A stretch of DNA of 48,425 nucleotides from Spirulina subsalsa CS-330 (GTDB lineage Bacteria > Cyanobacteriota > Cyanobacteriia > Cyanobacteriales > Spirulinaceae): contig NZ_JAQMTY010000027.1 in assembly GCF_028330765.1 (NCBI RefSeq), forward strand, positions 1 through 48,425, read 5' to 3'. The notes under the pieces are model-generated. The model saw only the letters and a list, made by a program, of their open reading frames with translations. It ran no database searches and was not told where the DNA came from. Within the stretch, counting starts at the first letter, position 1; each line of letters starts with the position of its first letter. The position numbers were made by a program, and so were the translations under genes. Below, in pieces: positions 1 to 8,338 of this stretch.

Positions 1-2
1 CC

Positions 3-623
3 CCAACCCCCACTCCTACACCCACCTTTCGCGATATCAGTGGCGATATTTATCGCAGCGAAATCGAAGCCGCCGTGCGGGTCGGCTTCATTTCTGGGTT
101 CTTAGAAGACAACACCTTCCGACCCCAAAGCGCCTTAACCCGTGAGCAGGTGGTGTCAATGGTACTCGATGCCATGGGTGCATTACCGGATGTGAACCCC
201 AATGCTCCCGCTCAAGTGAACGCGGCTCCGTTCCCGGATGTGGCCGTGAATCGTTGGAGTGCGGCGAAGATTCAATGGGCGAAAGCCAGCGGGATTGTGA
301 CGGGCTATCCGGATGGCAATTTCCGACCGTCCCAAGCGGTGACTCGTGCTGAACTGATGGTGATCATGAAGAAAGCGGCGGAGTATGCCAAGACTCAAAA
401 GGGAATGGCGATGACCTTGGGACAAACCCAAAACCCGTTTGCCTTCTCGGATACGAGTACCCACTGGGCGCGATCGCTGATCTCGGAAATGTCCGGCTAT
501 TGCGGTGTGGCCAGTCCCGTCAATGAACAGGGCACACAATTCCAACCCAACTCCCCCGCCCTCCGCAACTATGCAGCCGCTGCCACCTTGCGCATGTACA
601 ACTGCGTCCGCAACGGCCAATAA
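3..623 (+). CDS. SLH-domain envelope protein, 5'-truncated by the window
   Basis: The reading frame is already open at the left edge, so the true start lies outside the window; the GTG at 75 is internal. The visible part begins with a Pro-Thr linker and then holds three S-layer homology repeats: the first starts at FRDISGDIYRSEIE (about base 27), the second at FPDVAVNRWSAAKI, and the third, more diverged, at FAFSDTSTHWARSLI. Conserved SLH features such as GYPDGNFRPSQAVTRAE are clear in the second. SLH modules anchor proteins to the cell wall or link the outer membrane to peptidoglycan. In cyanobacteria they occur at the N-terminus of porins or, as here, at the C-terminus behind a low-complexity linker. 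The cargo domain cannot be seen. The domain call is firm; a specific role is not offered. Confidence 0.9.
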   Translation, partial: PTPTPTPTFRDISGDIYRSEIEAAVRVGFISGFLEDNTFRPQSALTREQVVSMVLDAMGALPDVNPNAPAQVNAAPFPDVAVNRWSAAKIQWAKASGIVTGYPDGNFRPSQAVTRAELMVIMKKAAEYAKTQKGMAMTLGQTQNPFAFSDTSTHWARSLISEMSGYCGVASPVNEQGTQFQPNSPALRNYAAAATLRMYNCVRNGQ

Positions 624-663
624 CCCAGCCTGGCTCTCGCACCCTTGAGAGTTGATTTATAAA

Positions 664-695
664 AAAGGCTCTGAATGCAATCATTCAGAGCCTTT
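664..695 (-). terminator. Intrinsic terminator for the Arg/Pro-rich secreted protein gene
   Basis: A perfect 14-bp inverted repeat (664-677 with 682-695, loop CAAT) lies between two converging genes. Read on the minus strand it is followed by a run of U (from the A run at 661-666). On the plus strand the stem itself ends in TTT, so it may also stop transcription from the SLH gene, but less strongly. Confidence 0.85.
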
Positions 696-720
696 GCTGT
701 GGGGAGTTTATCTTTCGCGC

Positions 721-1044
721 CTATTGGGTCGGTGCATTAGGATCAGGACGTTGGGGGCGATCGCGTTGGGGACGTTCACGGTCAGGACGTTCGCGATCGC
801 CATCCGGATCAGGGCGATCGCGGTCGGGACGTTGGGGGCGTTCTCCATCGGGGCGATCGCAGTCGGGATCAGGGCGGTCAGGATCAGGCCGTTGGGGGCG
901 TTCTCCATCGGGACGTTCGGGGCGTTGGGGGCGTTCTTGATTGGGGCGTTGGGCCAGTGGGAAATCGGCTTGAGGGACAGCGAAAGCGGCGGTCGGGATA
1001 ACCACGGTTGCCAGCGTGACGAGGGCGAAAAAGGTGCGTTTCAT
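721..1044 (-). CDS. Secreted Arg/Pro/Asp-rich low-complexity protein
   Basis: This 107-residue protein starts with ATG at 1044. It has a clear Sec signal peptide (MKRTFF, hydrophobic core, AFA cleavage site near residue 22). The mature part is almost entirely built from RPD, RPQ and RPDGE units with one Cys. HIP1 sites (GCGATCGC) are embedded in the repeated codons. It is followed by a good minus-strand terminator, which supports it being a real transcription unit. No known domain is recognised. The dense alternation of Arg and Asp with Pro suggests an extended, charged periplasmic or surface chain. The plus strand also reads open across the same repeats, but with no signal peptide or family match, so the minus-strand frame is preferred. 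Confidence 0.7.
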   Translation of the reverse strand: MKRTFFALVTLATVVIPTAAFAVPQADFPLAQRPNQERPQRPERPDGERPQRPDPDRPDPDCDRPDGERPQRPDRDRPDPDGDRERPDRERPQRDRPQRPDPNAPTQ

Positions 1045-1287
1045 GGTGCTCTGTGGATTCGGGAGAGAGGTTGTTTTGATACCTTTTCAGTATCGGCAAC
1101 TGGGGGCGCGATCGCCTGAGTCGGACGGCTCAATCAAAAACGTGACCATTGGCCTAGCCGTCTTTTCCGGAAAAAGCCCCCATTCTGTTGAGGCAACACA
1201 GCCACTAAAGCAGCCCATAATGCAAGTCTTGAACTGTCAAGAAATGTAAAGTAAAGTCTTCTTGCAATTCTGAAAATCCTGGAAATC

Positions 1288-1632
1288 TTGGGTTTCAATA
1301 AAAGTGACGTTGCCATTGTTTGTCACCAAGTCATGGGAAAGCTCAGGAGCCAAAAGCCGTCACAACTCACCCAACTCATTTGGGATTTTTATCGAGAAAA
1401 TCAACAGGAACTCGATCAACTTCGCTGTTTATCACACTGTCAGGTTGTGCGGCGTTGGGGTGTCTTGCATATCCGCTGCCCGGATCAAACCATTGTTAAT
1501 GCAGTGTTGGCGAATCGGGCGTTGCTAGAAGTTCCGTTAGCGAAATTGCGGGTTGTGCAACGGATTAAAATTTTTATCCTGCGCAATCCAATTACTTCAT
1601 TCACGATTGGCTCTGATAAGCAATTAGCTTGA
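1288..1632 (+). CDS. Hypothetical protein
   Basis: The frame encodes 114 residues from TTG at 1288, or 99 from the ATG at 1333 (MGKLRSQ), which is the more usual start codon; neither has a convincing ribosome site. The sequence is globular and mixed, with no signal peptide and no membrane segment. A central stretch, GVLHIRCPDQTIVNAVLANR, looks like a beta strand followed by a helix. I do not recognise the family. Codon use resembles the neighbours and the gene ends before a strong terminator shared with mraY, so it is probably real. Confidence 0.55.
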   Translation: MGFNKSDVAIVCHQVMGKLRSQKPSQLTQLIWDFYRENQQELDQLRCLSHCQVVRRWGVLHIRCPDQTIVNAVLANRALLEVPLAKLRVVQRIKIFILRNPITSFTIGSDKQLA

Positions 1633-1656
1633 AAACTATAGCAATCAACAAGGGCA

Positions 1657-1688
1657 TTAGGACAGGCAAGGGGCTTAAGCCCCTTGTT
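1657..1688. repeat. Dispersed palindromic repeat, AAGGGGCTTAAGCCCCTT family, copy 1
   Basis: A perfect 20-bp palindrome at 1667-1686 centred on CTTAAG sits inside a longer conserved string that begins TTAGGACAGG. Other copies lie at 7895-7956 (two in tandem) and 46503-46534 (opposite orientation), and a degenerate copy lies at 46752-46770. Confidence 0.85.
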
Positions 1689-1773
1689 CCAGAGTTTCTG
1701 AATGTCCTAACTGCTCTAGCTAGTGCTATACGATCATGACTGGCGTTTTTATAGTTCATTGAACGGCGAAAGA

Positions 1774-1812
1774 GTCAAAAAAAAGGGGATTCAGTCCCCC
1801 TTTTTTTTTGAC
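1774..1812. terminator. Bidirectional terminator between the hypothetical gene and mraY
   Basis: An inverted repeat with an A8 run, a GGGG/CCCC stem and a T9 run lies between two converging genes. The A and T runs pair and also supply a U tail on either strand. The outer GTC/GAC pair extends the symmetry. Confidence 0.88.
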
Positions 1813-1848
1813 TTCTTTGCATTATGCTGTGGACGATGCAAGGTTGAT

Positions 1849-2946
1849 CTAGGTAATCAAGAAGGCTAATAACGTCATCGCAAAGCAACTGAGATAAAAC
1901 ACGCCAACGATTTGGGTTTCACTCCAGCCGCTGAGTTCGAGATGGTGGTGAATGGGAGCCATTTTTAAGAGGCGTTTACCTTTGCCATCGGGGCCTTTGG
2001 TGGCTTTGTAGTACCCGACTTGGGCGATGACTGAAATGGATTCGACAAAAAATAAACCGCTGAGGATAAAGAGACCCCAGAGACTGTGACTGAGCAGACC
2101 GACGGCGGCTAAGGTTCCGCCGAGGGCGAGGGAGCCGGTGTCACCCATGAAGACGCGGGCGGGGTTGTGGTTGTGGACGACAAAGCCGAGACAGCCGCCA
2201 CTGAAACAGGCACAGAACAGGGCGAGGGTGGGATAGGTGGGGGCGATGAGGATGGCGAGTCCCAGCAGGGCGATCGCAGCCGTACCGCTGGCTAAACCAT
2301 CGACCCCATCGGTGATGTTGGTGGCGTTACTTTCGGCGGCGAACACAAATACAGCGATGGGCCAAAACACGATGCCGAGGGGTAACACCCAGCCTGCGCT
2401 GAGGGAAATCGTGGTGATGTCAGCGGGTTGAGTCTGACCCATCCACAGGCAAAAGGCGATCGCGCCGCTGATCTGCCAGACTAATTTCATGCGGGGGGTT
2501 AGCCCTTTATTCGATTTGCGGCGGAGAATTTCCCAATCGTCAACCCAACCGAGCAGCGCGTAAAACAGGGTAATCGTACCAACGGCGATCGCATTACCAT
2601 CGAACCCCGACCAAAGCCAAGCCACCGCCACCACCAACGGCACAAACGATAGACCGCCCATGGTGGGGGTTCCCACTTTCTTAAGGTGGGTTTTGGGGCC
2701 GTCTTCTTGGATAATTTGGCTGGCTTTGAGGCGGCGCAAAATGGGGATTAAGCCCTGGCCTAATACCGCACTTCCCACCGCACAGACCAACATCGGCAAC
2801 AGTAACGATTGCTGCCATTGCCCTAAATTGCCTGCGATCGCGTCGTAGCTCAGACCCATACCGCCCACAAGCACGGCCAGCAACAGGAGCAGCACTTTTC
2901 CCGATGGGTTTCTCAGACTGGTTCTTGACTCTAATTTTGCGTCCAC
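1849..2946 (-). CDS. mraY: Phospho-N-acetylmuramoyl-pentapeptide transferase
   Basis: MraY moves phospho-MurNAc-pentapeptide from UDP onto undecaprenyl phosphate, giving lipid I on the cytoplasmic face of the membrane. The sequence shows multiple hydrophobic helices and the family motifs in order: EDGPKTHLKKVGTPTMGG, a DDW catalytic pair, NATNITDGVDGLASG, FMGDTGSLALGG and the APIHHHLE loop. Length (365 residues) is normal. The frame is open to a TTG at 2964, but the GTG at 2946 (reading VDAKLESRTS) gives a more typical N-terminus and is used here. It lies downstream of the DUF3134 gene in the same orientation and ends at the shared terminator at 1774-1812. Confidence 0.95.
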   Translation of the reverse strand: MDAKLESRTSLRNPSGKVLLLLLAVLVGGMGLSYDAIAGNLGQWQQSLLLPMLVCAVGSAVLGQGLIPILRRLKASQIIQEDGPKTHLKKVGTPTMGGLSFVPLVVAVAWLWSGFDGNAIAVGTITLFYALLGWVDDWEILRRKSNKGLTPRMKLVWQISGAIAFCLWMGQTQPADITTISLSAGWVLPLGIVFWPIAVFVFAAESNATNITDGVDGLASGTAAIALLGLAILIAPTYPTLALFCACFSGGCLGFVVHNHNPARVFMGDTGSLALGGTLAAVGLLSHSLWGLFILSGLFFVESISVIAQVGYYKATKGPDGKGKRLLKMAPIHHHLELSGWSETQIVGVFYLSCFAMTLLAFLIT

Positions 2947-3019
2947 AACTTCAACACACCACAATCAATAAATAGAATCGGGGTCACCCGGCGTTCCTGA
3001 TGACCCATAGGGATTGCCC

Positions 3020-3238
3020 TTAATCGTCTAAATCATCATCATCATCGTCATCTTCTACGTCCATCAATTCTGCAATTTCTTCTTCTGAATCTTCGAGGGT
3101 ATCATCCTCCAGCACGCCTTCACGGGGCAGCAGACGGCCGTTGGACTCTAGCCAATAGAGAAGCGATTCACCTTGCTTGAGGGGAATAACGGAAGCGGGT
3201 TCGTAACGGGGTTCTTGACGGAGAGCAGGGTTTTGCAT
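3020..3238 (-). CDS. DUF3134 family protein
   Basis: A 72-residue protein from ATG at 3238. The N-terminus (MQNPALRQEPRYEPASVIPLK, then a GESLLYWLESNGRLLP segment) matches the small cyanobacterial DUF3134 family as I remember it. The C-terminus is a run of Asp and Glu ending in DDDDDDDLDD. The frame continues upstream to 3349, but that extension is Trp/Phe-rich and unlike the family, so the internal ATG is chosen. Function is unknown. It is co-oriented with mraY, 73 bp upstream of the preferred mraY start, and may share its transcript. Confidence 0.8.
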   Translation of the reverse strand: MQNPALRQEPRYEPASVIPLKQGESLLYWLESNGRLLPREGVLEDDTLEDSEEEIAELMDVEDDDDDDDLDD

Positions 3239-3419
3239 CGCTATACTGAGAGAATAGAAACTGTAACGAATCCAAATACTGGGGCTAAATACCCACCAGT
3301 GTACGGGAAAACGCCAGGGATTAAAAGCCATAACGGCGGGATCTGGCATGATCTAGAACATGGGTTTGGTTTGTTGTTTTACCACAGTTGCGGAATCATT
3401 GGAGAGGGTGGCAATTTTT

Positions 3420-4028
3420 ATGGATCATAAGGCAAGGTTACTCGGTGCGATCGCCGGCAAAAATCGCGGCTTGCTGACTCAGGAACTCGATCGGGTCGCC
3501 ATTCTAGAAGCGATCGCCAAACTCGAAGACGAAAACCCCACCCCCCGGCCCACCGAAGCCGCACAATACCTCGACGGCAACTGGCGATTGCTCTACACCA
3601 CCAGCCGAGAACTCCTCGGCATTGACCGCTTTCCCCTCTTTCAACTGGGGCAAATCTATCAATGTCTCCGCACCGAAACCCAGCGAGTCTACAACATTGC
3701 CGAACTCGTCGGCGTGCCCTGGCTCGAAGGTCTTGTCTGTGTCCTGGCGCAATTTGAACCCGTCTCAGAACGTCGGGTCACGGTTCAGTTTGAACGCTCC
3801 ATCATCGGACTCCAGCGCCTGCTCCGCTACGAATCCCCCAACGAAATCATCCAACAACTCGAAAACGGCCAAAAATTCCCCCCCCTTGACTTCGACATCA
3901 GCAACCGCGATCGCCAAGGCTGGATCGACATCACCTATCTTGACGACACCCTCCGGATTAATCGCGGCAACGAGGGGAGCGTCTTTGTTTTGGCCAAAGA
4001 ACAAACAGCCAGCCTCCGTGACGGCTGA
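3420..4028 (+). CDS. PAP/fibrillin family protein
   Basis: A 202-residue protein from ATG at 3420 (MDHKARLLGAIAGKNRG); a GGAGAG sequence lies upstream. Earlier in-frame starts from 3360 would add an unconserved stretch. Landmarks of the plastid-lipid-associated protein (fibrillin) family are visible: LDGNWRLLYTTSRELLGIDR, the central QVYNIAE-like region, and the C-terminal WIDITYLDDTLRINRGNEGSVFVLAK. Family members bind or organise lipophilic molecules at thylakoids and plastoglobules in chloroplasts and cyanobacteria. No signal peptide is present, so it is probably soluble or peripheral. It converges on petE across a shared terminator. Confidence 0.9.
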   Translation: MDHKARLLGAIAGKNRGLLTQELDRVAILEAIAKLEDENPTPRPTEAAQYLDGNWRLLYTTSRELLGIDRFPLFQLGQIYQCLRTETQRVYNIAELVGVPWLEGLVCVLAQFEPVSERRVTVQFERSIIGLQRLLRYESPNEIIQQLENGQKFPPLDFDISNRDRQGWIDITYLDDTLRINRGNEGSVFVLAKEQTASLRDG

Positions 4029-4051
4029 ACCGCCCCCTTAATCCCCACCGC

Positions 4052-4083
4052 AAAAAACTCCCCCACAGAGGAGGGAGTTTTTT
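4052..4083. terminator. Bidirectional terminator between fibrillin and petE
   Basis: A6-CTCCC pairs with GGGAG-T6 (4052-4062 with 4073-4083). It sits between two converging genes and offers a U tail on both strands. Confidence 0.87.
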
Positions 4084-4119
4084 GGTGTAGTCCAGCGATG
4101 AGTTAACTCAGATGATGGA

Positions 4120-4503
4120 TTATTTAACGATAATCTTGGCTACCATACCTGCGCCTCTGTGGGGCTGGCAATAGTATTCATATTCACCAGAAGGAGCGCC
4201 ACTAAAATCAGACGTGTAGGCTTCACCAGGGGAAAACAGTAACTGATCTTTGGACAGTTTCGACAGGGCAGCACCATCAGGGCCTTTTCCGAACACTGCG
4301 TTGTGGGGCCCAAGCTTGTTCATGACAAACTTAACGGTATCGCCTGACTCAATGGTGAGGGTCTCAGGTTCAAATTTCAATAGGCCGCTGTCTGCACCCA
4401 TTTTCACCGTGTATTCTGCTGCTGCCGCCGGTTGAGCAGTCAGCGCAAAGCTAGCGATGACGAGCAAAACAGTAGAAAGGATTAAACCAAGTTTCTTGAG
4501 CAT
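4120..4503 (-). CDS. petE: Plastocyanin precursor
   Basis: Plastocyanin is the soluble copper protein that carries electrons from the cytochrome b6f complex to photosystem I in the thylakoid lumen. The 127-residue precursor has a Sec/lumenal transfer peptide ending in PAAAA near residue 29. The mature protein shows the type 1 copper ligands: His67 in GPHNAVF, then Cys112, His115 and Met120 in [11 protein letters not shown]. Length and motifs are standard. It is flanked upstream by a repeat-rich region (4653-5143). Confidence 0.97.
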   Translation of the reverse strand: MLKKLGLILSTVLLVIASFALTAQPAAAAEYTVKMGADSGLLKFEPETLTIESGDTVKFVMNKLGPHNAVFGKGPDGAALSKLSKDQLLFSPGEAYTSDFSGAPSGEYEYYCQPHRGAGMVAKIIVK

Positions 4504-4652
4504 GAATTTCTACGGGGTGTCAAAGTTAAATCTGTTTTGATTCTATAACCTCATGGGACATGGACACCAGCCTTACGCTCAGAAAAACTTGAGTTTTCAA
4601 GGAAAATCGCGGCAATTTTACCGGTCTTGGCACGCTAGATCTCAACCCTGGC

Positions 4653-4775
4653 TATTGTGACGACGCACTTGAATCGGTGGGTTACGACGGATTGCTGGAT
4701 TGTAGTGATAGCGGGAGTTTTAGCCGCCGAACCCACTCTACGATAAATCATTTTTTTAGCTGTGTCGTGGCACTA
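4653..4775. mobile_element. 123-bp TA-flanked miniature element, copy 1
   Basis: The element begins and ends with TA. Its ends are imperfect inverted repeats (TATTGTGACGACGCACTTG at the left; reverse complement of the right end TAGTGCCACGACACAGCT). The core is itself a quasi-palindrome running from GGTGGGTTACGACGG to CCGCCGAACCCACT. Copies 2 and 3 follow at 4881-5022 and 5021-5143, and the same core and ends surround an IS630 fragment at 25340-25991. The TA boundary fits an IS630/Tc1-mariner-type MITE. The ends are inferred by eye. Confidence 0.7.
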
Positions 4776-4835
4776 GCGGGCAAGATGTCCGCACTCCTTA
4801 AATCCTGTGATTTAACTGGAGTGGGAGCGTCTCGC

Positions 4836-4877
4836 TCCCTAGCTGTTTAGTGATGTTCCCTAGCTGTTTAGTGATGA
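4836..4877. repeat. Short tandem repeat, 21-bp period, two units
   Basis: Two adjacent 21-bp units beginning TCCCTAGCTGTTTAGTGATG differ at one position. They lie between miniature-element copies 1 and 2, next to a GGGCAAGATGTCCGC palindrome near 4778. No gene is seen in this 100-bp spacer. Confidence 0.75.
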
Positions 4878-4880
4878 TGT

Positions 4881-5022
4881 TATGCGGTGTGTTACTGAAT
4901 CGGTGGGTTACGGCGGATTGCTGAATTGTAGTGATGGCGGGAGTTTTAGCCGCCTAACCCACCCTACGATAACCACGATAACGCGATGGTAAAGCATTAT
5001 TTTTGGCTGTGGTGCGGCCCTA
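4881..5022. mobile_element. TA-flanked miniature element, copy 2 (about 142 bp)
   Basis: It has the same GGTGGGTTACGGCGG...CCGCCTAACCCACC core and the same right end (GGCTGTGGTGCGGCCCTA) as copy 3. Before the right end it carries about 20 extra bases (near CCACGATAACGCGATGG). Its left end is the least conserved. Its final TA is shared with the first TA of copy 3, so the two copies abut exactly. Confidence 0.65.
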
Positions 5023-5143
5023 GTGTCGCGGCACATGCTAATTGGTGGGTTACGGCGGATTGCTGGATTGCAGTGATAACAGGAGTTTAATCCGCCTAAC
5101 CCACCCTACAATAAAGTATTATTTTGGCTGTGGTGCGGCGCTA
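5021..5143. mobile_element. 123-bp TA-flanked miniature element, copy 3
   Basis: This is the clearest copy. The left end TAGTGTCGCGGCACATGC matches the reverse complement of the right end (TAGCGCCGCACCACAGCC) at most positions, and both termini are TA. Length is the same 123 bp as copy 1. It ends 26 bp from the mutS stop codon. Confidence 0.72.
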
Positions 5144-5169
5144 GGAAATGGCCCCTTGAGGTGGGTGGA

Positions 5170-7803
5170 TTAACCGAAAATGTCGAGTTGTTCGGGGGTG
5201 GGGTTGGCTTTGGGGGTAGGTTCGGGTTTGCGTTTGGGGTTGCCTTTGCGGAGGCCGACGGCGATTTTGCTGTGTTTTTCGATTTGGGCCATGACTTGCT
5301 CGGCCCGTTGGATGACGACATCGGGGAGGCCAGCGAGACGGCCCGCTTCGATGCCGTAGGAACGGTCTGCGCCGCCGGGTTGGACTTGGTGGAGAAAGAT
5401 GATTTTGTCGGGGAGTTCTTTGACGGTGACTTGATAGTTTTTGACATTGTTGAGGAGGGTTTCGAGTTCGTTGAGTTCGTGGTAGTGGGTGGCGAAGATG
5501 GTGCGGGCGCGGAGGGTTTGGGCGAGGTATTCCGCCACTGACCAGGCGATGGAGAGGCCGTCAAAGGTGGCTGTGCCGCGACCGATTTCATCGAGGAGAA
5601 CGAGAGAGGTTTCGGTGGCGTGGTTGAGGATGTTGGCGGTTTCGTTCATTTCCACCATGAAGGTAGATTGGCCGGTGGCGAGGTCATCGACGGCTCCGAC
5701 GCGGGTGAAGACGCGATCGCAAATCCCCAGCCTTGCCCCTGTTGCCGGGACAAAACTCCCGGTTTGGGCCATGATTTGGATCAACCCCACTTGACGGAGA
5801 TAGCAGCTTTTGCCGCTGGCGTTGGGGCCGGTGAGGATGATTAGATCGGGGGTGTCGGGGTGCGTTTTGGTGTGGCCGAGGTGGGTGGAGTTGGGGACGA
5901 AAAATTGCTGTTTTAACCGTTTTTCCACCACCGGATGCCGTCCGGCGATGATCTCAATCTCTCGGCCCGTGGTGATTTCGGGGCGACAATAGCCCTGTTC
6001 TAGGGCCACATCCGCTAAGCCAACGAGAACATCTAGGGCGGCCACGGCTTTGGCGATGTCGCGGATGCTTTGGGCGTGGGTTCCGATCAGCGATCGCAAC
6101 TCCTGGAAAATTTCATATTCAATCTCGTTGAGGTCATCCTGAGCCGTGAGGATGCGGGTTTCGCGCTCCTTCAATTCTGGGGTGATGTAGCGTTCCTCGT
6201 TGGTGAGGGTCTGTTTGCGGGTGTAGTTATCGGGGGCGGCGGCAGCTTGCGATCGCGGCAGACTCAGGTAGTAGCCAAAGGTTTTGTTATAGCCCACCTT
6301 GAGCTTGTTCACCCCAGTGCGTTCCCGTTCGCTCACCTCCAAATCCGCCAACCATTGCTGATCGGCGTTCAACTGCTGGCGGCGTTCATCCAAGCGCGGA
6401 TCAATCCCCTCCCGAATCACGCCCCCGTCCTTAATATGTAACGGCGGCGCGTCCACAATCCGATCTAAAATATGCCGCCCCACCTGCTCCAATGCTGGCG
6501 GGATGTGGTGGAGGGCTTTCAGGTAGGGGGATTGACCTTGGTTCGCCAGTTCTGACAGTTGCGAGAGACGCACGAGGGAATCCGCCAGATTCACCAGTTC
6601 CCGCGCATTGGCCCGCTCGGCGGCGGCGCGACCGCTGAGGCGTTCGAGGTCATAAAACTGCCGCAATTCTTCTTTGAGGGTGGTGCGCAGGGTGTTGTTC
6701 GTGAGAATTTCCGCGATCGTGTCTTGGCGGGCGATGATGCCGCGCTGATCGAGCAACGGTTCCAGGAACCACCGCCGCAACGCCCGCCCCCCCATGGCGG
6801 TATTGGTGTGATCCAAGGCCCAAAGCAGCGAGCCGGTAAAGGTGCGATCGCGCACCGTCTCCATTAACTCCAAATTCCGCCGCGTCTGAGAGTCCAGAAT
6901 TAAATAGTCCGTCAGGGCGTAGGTTTTCAACGGTTGGAGGGGAATTTTACGTTCCTTTTGGGTGTCTTCGATATATTCGAGCAATCCCCCCGCCACCCGT
7001 ACCGCCAGGGTTTTCCCCTCACAGCCAATCCCCTCTAAGGAACTGAGGTGAAAGGTTTCTAAAATACGGTTGCGGGCTTCGGTGGCGTTGAAATACCGTT
7101 GCGATCGCGTCGTATAACACAAGTCCGTCGGCAGTTCCGGCGGCACAAGCTCATTTTGTTGTCCCGGTCGCAGCAACCGCCCCACATCCAGGGCATCCGT
7201 CGGTAACAACACCTCCGATGGGTGCAAGCGCTCCAACTCCATCCCCAGCGCCTCGATTCCCTGGCTTTGGGTGGTGAAAAATTCCCCCGTGGTAATGTCT
7301 GCGTAGGCCAGCCCCCAATGGTGTTTGACAATCACCACCGCCGCCAGGAAATTATTGCGCCGCGCCGTCAGCATCCCCTCCTCGGTCAGCGTCCCCGGCG
7401 TGAGCAATTGCTGCACCTCTCGCCGTACCATCCGCTTTTCCGCCGCAGCCTGGGCCGCATCTTCCACTTGGTCACAAATTGCGATCGCATAGCCCTTTTC
7501 CACCAACATCGCGCTGTAGCGTTCGAGGGCGTGGTGCGGCACACCCGTCATCCGCACCCGTCCGATCTCCTTACCCCCTTCCTTACTGGTGAGGACGAGT
7601 TCTAATTCTTGCGCGATCGTCACCGCATCCTGAAAGAAACATTCAAAAAAATCCCCCACCCGATACAGCAACAACGCCTGCGGGTACTGCTCTTTCACAT
7701 CAATATAATGCTGCATCATCGGCGACAGCTTCTCCCGGTCTAGCCCCCGATAGTCGCCATGGGGTTCGTTGGACGTGGACGGAGGGGACGGGACAGCACT
7801 CAT
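5170..7803 (-). CDS. mutS: DNA mismatch repair protein MutS
   Basis: MutS recognises mismatches and small loops and starts methyl-independent or MutL-dependent repair. The 877-residue protein begins with ATG at 7803. The mismatch-reading Phe-X-Glu motif is present (DFFECF, residues 51-56). The ATPase domain has Walker A GPNASGKS at 659-666, Walker B LLDEIGRG near 746, and the THYHEL signature. The C-terminus ends PEQLDIFG. All this is standard for a full-length bacterial MutS1. It is a single-gene unit on the minus strand, with miniature elements just past its stop codon and about 535 bp of non-coding DNA upstream. Confidence 0.97.
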   Translation of the reverse strand: MSAVPSPPSTSNEPHGDYRGLDREKLSPMMQHYIDVKEQYPQALLLYRVGDFFECFFQDAVTIAQELELVLTSKEGGKEIGRVRMTGVPHHALERYSAMLVEKGYAIAICDQVEDAAQAAAEKRMVRREVQQLLTPGTLTEEGMLTARRNNFLAAVVIVKHHWGLAYADITTGEFFTTQSQGIEALGMELERLHPSEVLLPTDALDVGRLLRPGQQNELVPPELPTDLCYTTRSQRYFNATEARNRILETFHLSSLEGIGCEGKTLAVRVAGGLLEYIEDTQKERKIPLQPLKTYALTDYLILDSQTRRNLELMETVRDRTFTGSLLWALDHTNTAMGGRALRRWFLEPLLDQRGIIARQDTIAEILTNNTLRTTLKEELRQFYDLERLSGRAAAERANARELVNLADSLVRLSQLSELANQGQSPYLKALHHIPPALEQVGRHILDRIVDAPPLHIKDGGVIREGIDPRLDERRQQLNADQQWLADLEVSERERTGVNKLKVGYNKTFGYYLSLPRSQAAAAPDNYTRKQTLTNEERYITPELKERETRILTAQDDLNEIEYEIFQELRSLIGTHAQSIRDIAKAVAALDVLVGLADVALEQGYCRPEITTGREIEIIAGRHPVVEKRLKQQFFVPNSTHLGHTKTHPDTPDLIILTGPNASGKSCYLRQVGLIQIMAQTGSFVPATGARLGICDRVFTRVGAVDDLATGQSTFMVEMNETANILNHATETSLVLLDEIGRGTATFDGLSIAWSVAEYLAQTLRARTIFATHYHELNELETLLNNVKNYQVTVKELPDKIIFLHQVQPGGADRSYGIEAGRLAGLPDVVIQRAEQVMAQIEKHSKIAVGLRKGNPKRKPEPTPKANPTPEQLDIFG

Positions 7804-7894
7804 AGGTCAATCGGCAGGATGCAAACGTCTATCCATTGTGCCATTTCTCCCTACGCTTAGCCGGATAGGGAGCGATCGCAATCCTATTTGATTC

Positions 7895-7956
7895 ATGAAC
7901 AGGCAAGGGGCTTAAGCCCCTTGTTATGAACAGGCAAGGGGCTTAAGCCCCTTGTT
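7895..7956. repeat. Two perfect tandem 31-bp palindromic repeats (AAGGGGCTTAAGCCCCTT family)
   Basis: Units 7895-7925 and 7926-7956 are identical and each begins ATGAACAGGC before the CTTAAG-centred palindrome. They belong to the same family as the copies near 1657 and 46503. They lie upstream of mutS in a gap of about 535 bp (7804-8338) that otherwise holds the stem-loops described at 8041 and the leader of the outer-membrane protein gene. Confidence 0.9.
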
Positions 7957-8040
7957 GATGAGGAGATCAGATCTCCGATTGATTTAGGATCGCTATAGGG
8001 CGTGAGCATCCCTGAATTCAGGAACAGCCAACCCCGAAAA

Positions 8041-8142
8041 CTATCATTTTGATCGGAAGCGATCGGGAATCAAAATGATAGCAATATCTTGAAAATTGCG
8101 AATAATTAGCAATCAAAATGAAGCGAAGATGGGCTAATTATT
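8041..8142. other. Two stem-loops in the mutS / outer-membrane protein intergenic region
   Basis: The first is a perfect 13-bp inverted repeat (CTATCATTTTGAT at 8041-8053 with its complement at 8069-8081, 15-nt loop). The second is a perfect 10-bp one (AATAATTAGC at 8101-8110, complement at 8133-8142). Neither has a U tail. They could be operator-like sites, transcript structures or remnants of a small element. Confidence 0.6.
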
Positions 8143-8338
8143 ACCGCTAATTTCGAGATGTTCTCTAGTCTAATGTATGCAGAAATATCGCCTTGGGGGG
8201 CGAATCTGTACCACTTCTAAAAGTGGCCGGTAAAAGGGAATTCTTTGGAACCTAGATTCGCTTAACTGGTCAATACACACATCTCGAACAAAAACGAGAA
8301 CACAACACAATCAACAGTAAAGACCAGGAGCCTCAATC

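Noticed and set aside
652..1119. Plus-strand open frame of 155 codons across the Arg/Pro-rich gene
   Set aside because: Its composition (Ile/Arg/Gly repeats) mirrors the repeats of the minus-strand gene, which has a signal peptide and a terminator; this frame has neither and runs over the hairpin.
5161..5541. Long Gly/Phe/Asp-rich frame antisense to mutS
   Set aside because: It is a shadow of the conserved mutS 3' end in a GC-rich gene; no independent start signal or family.
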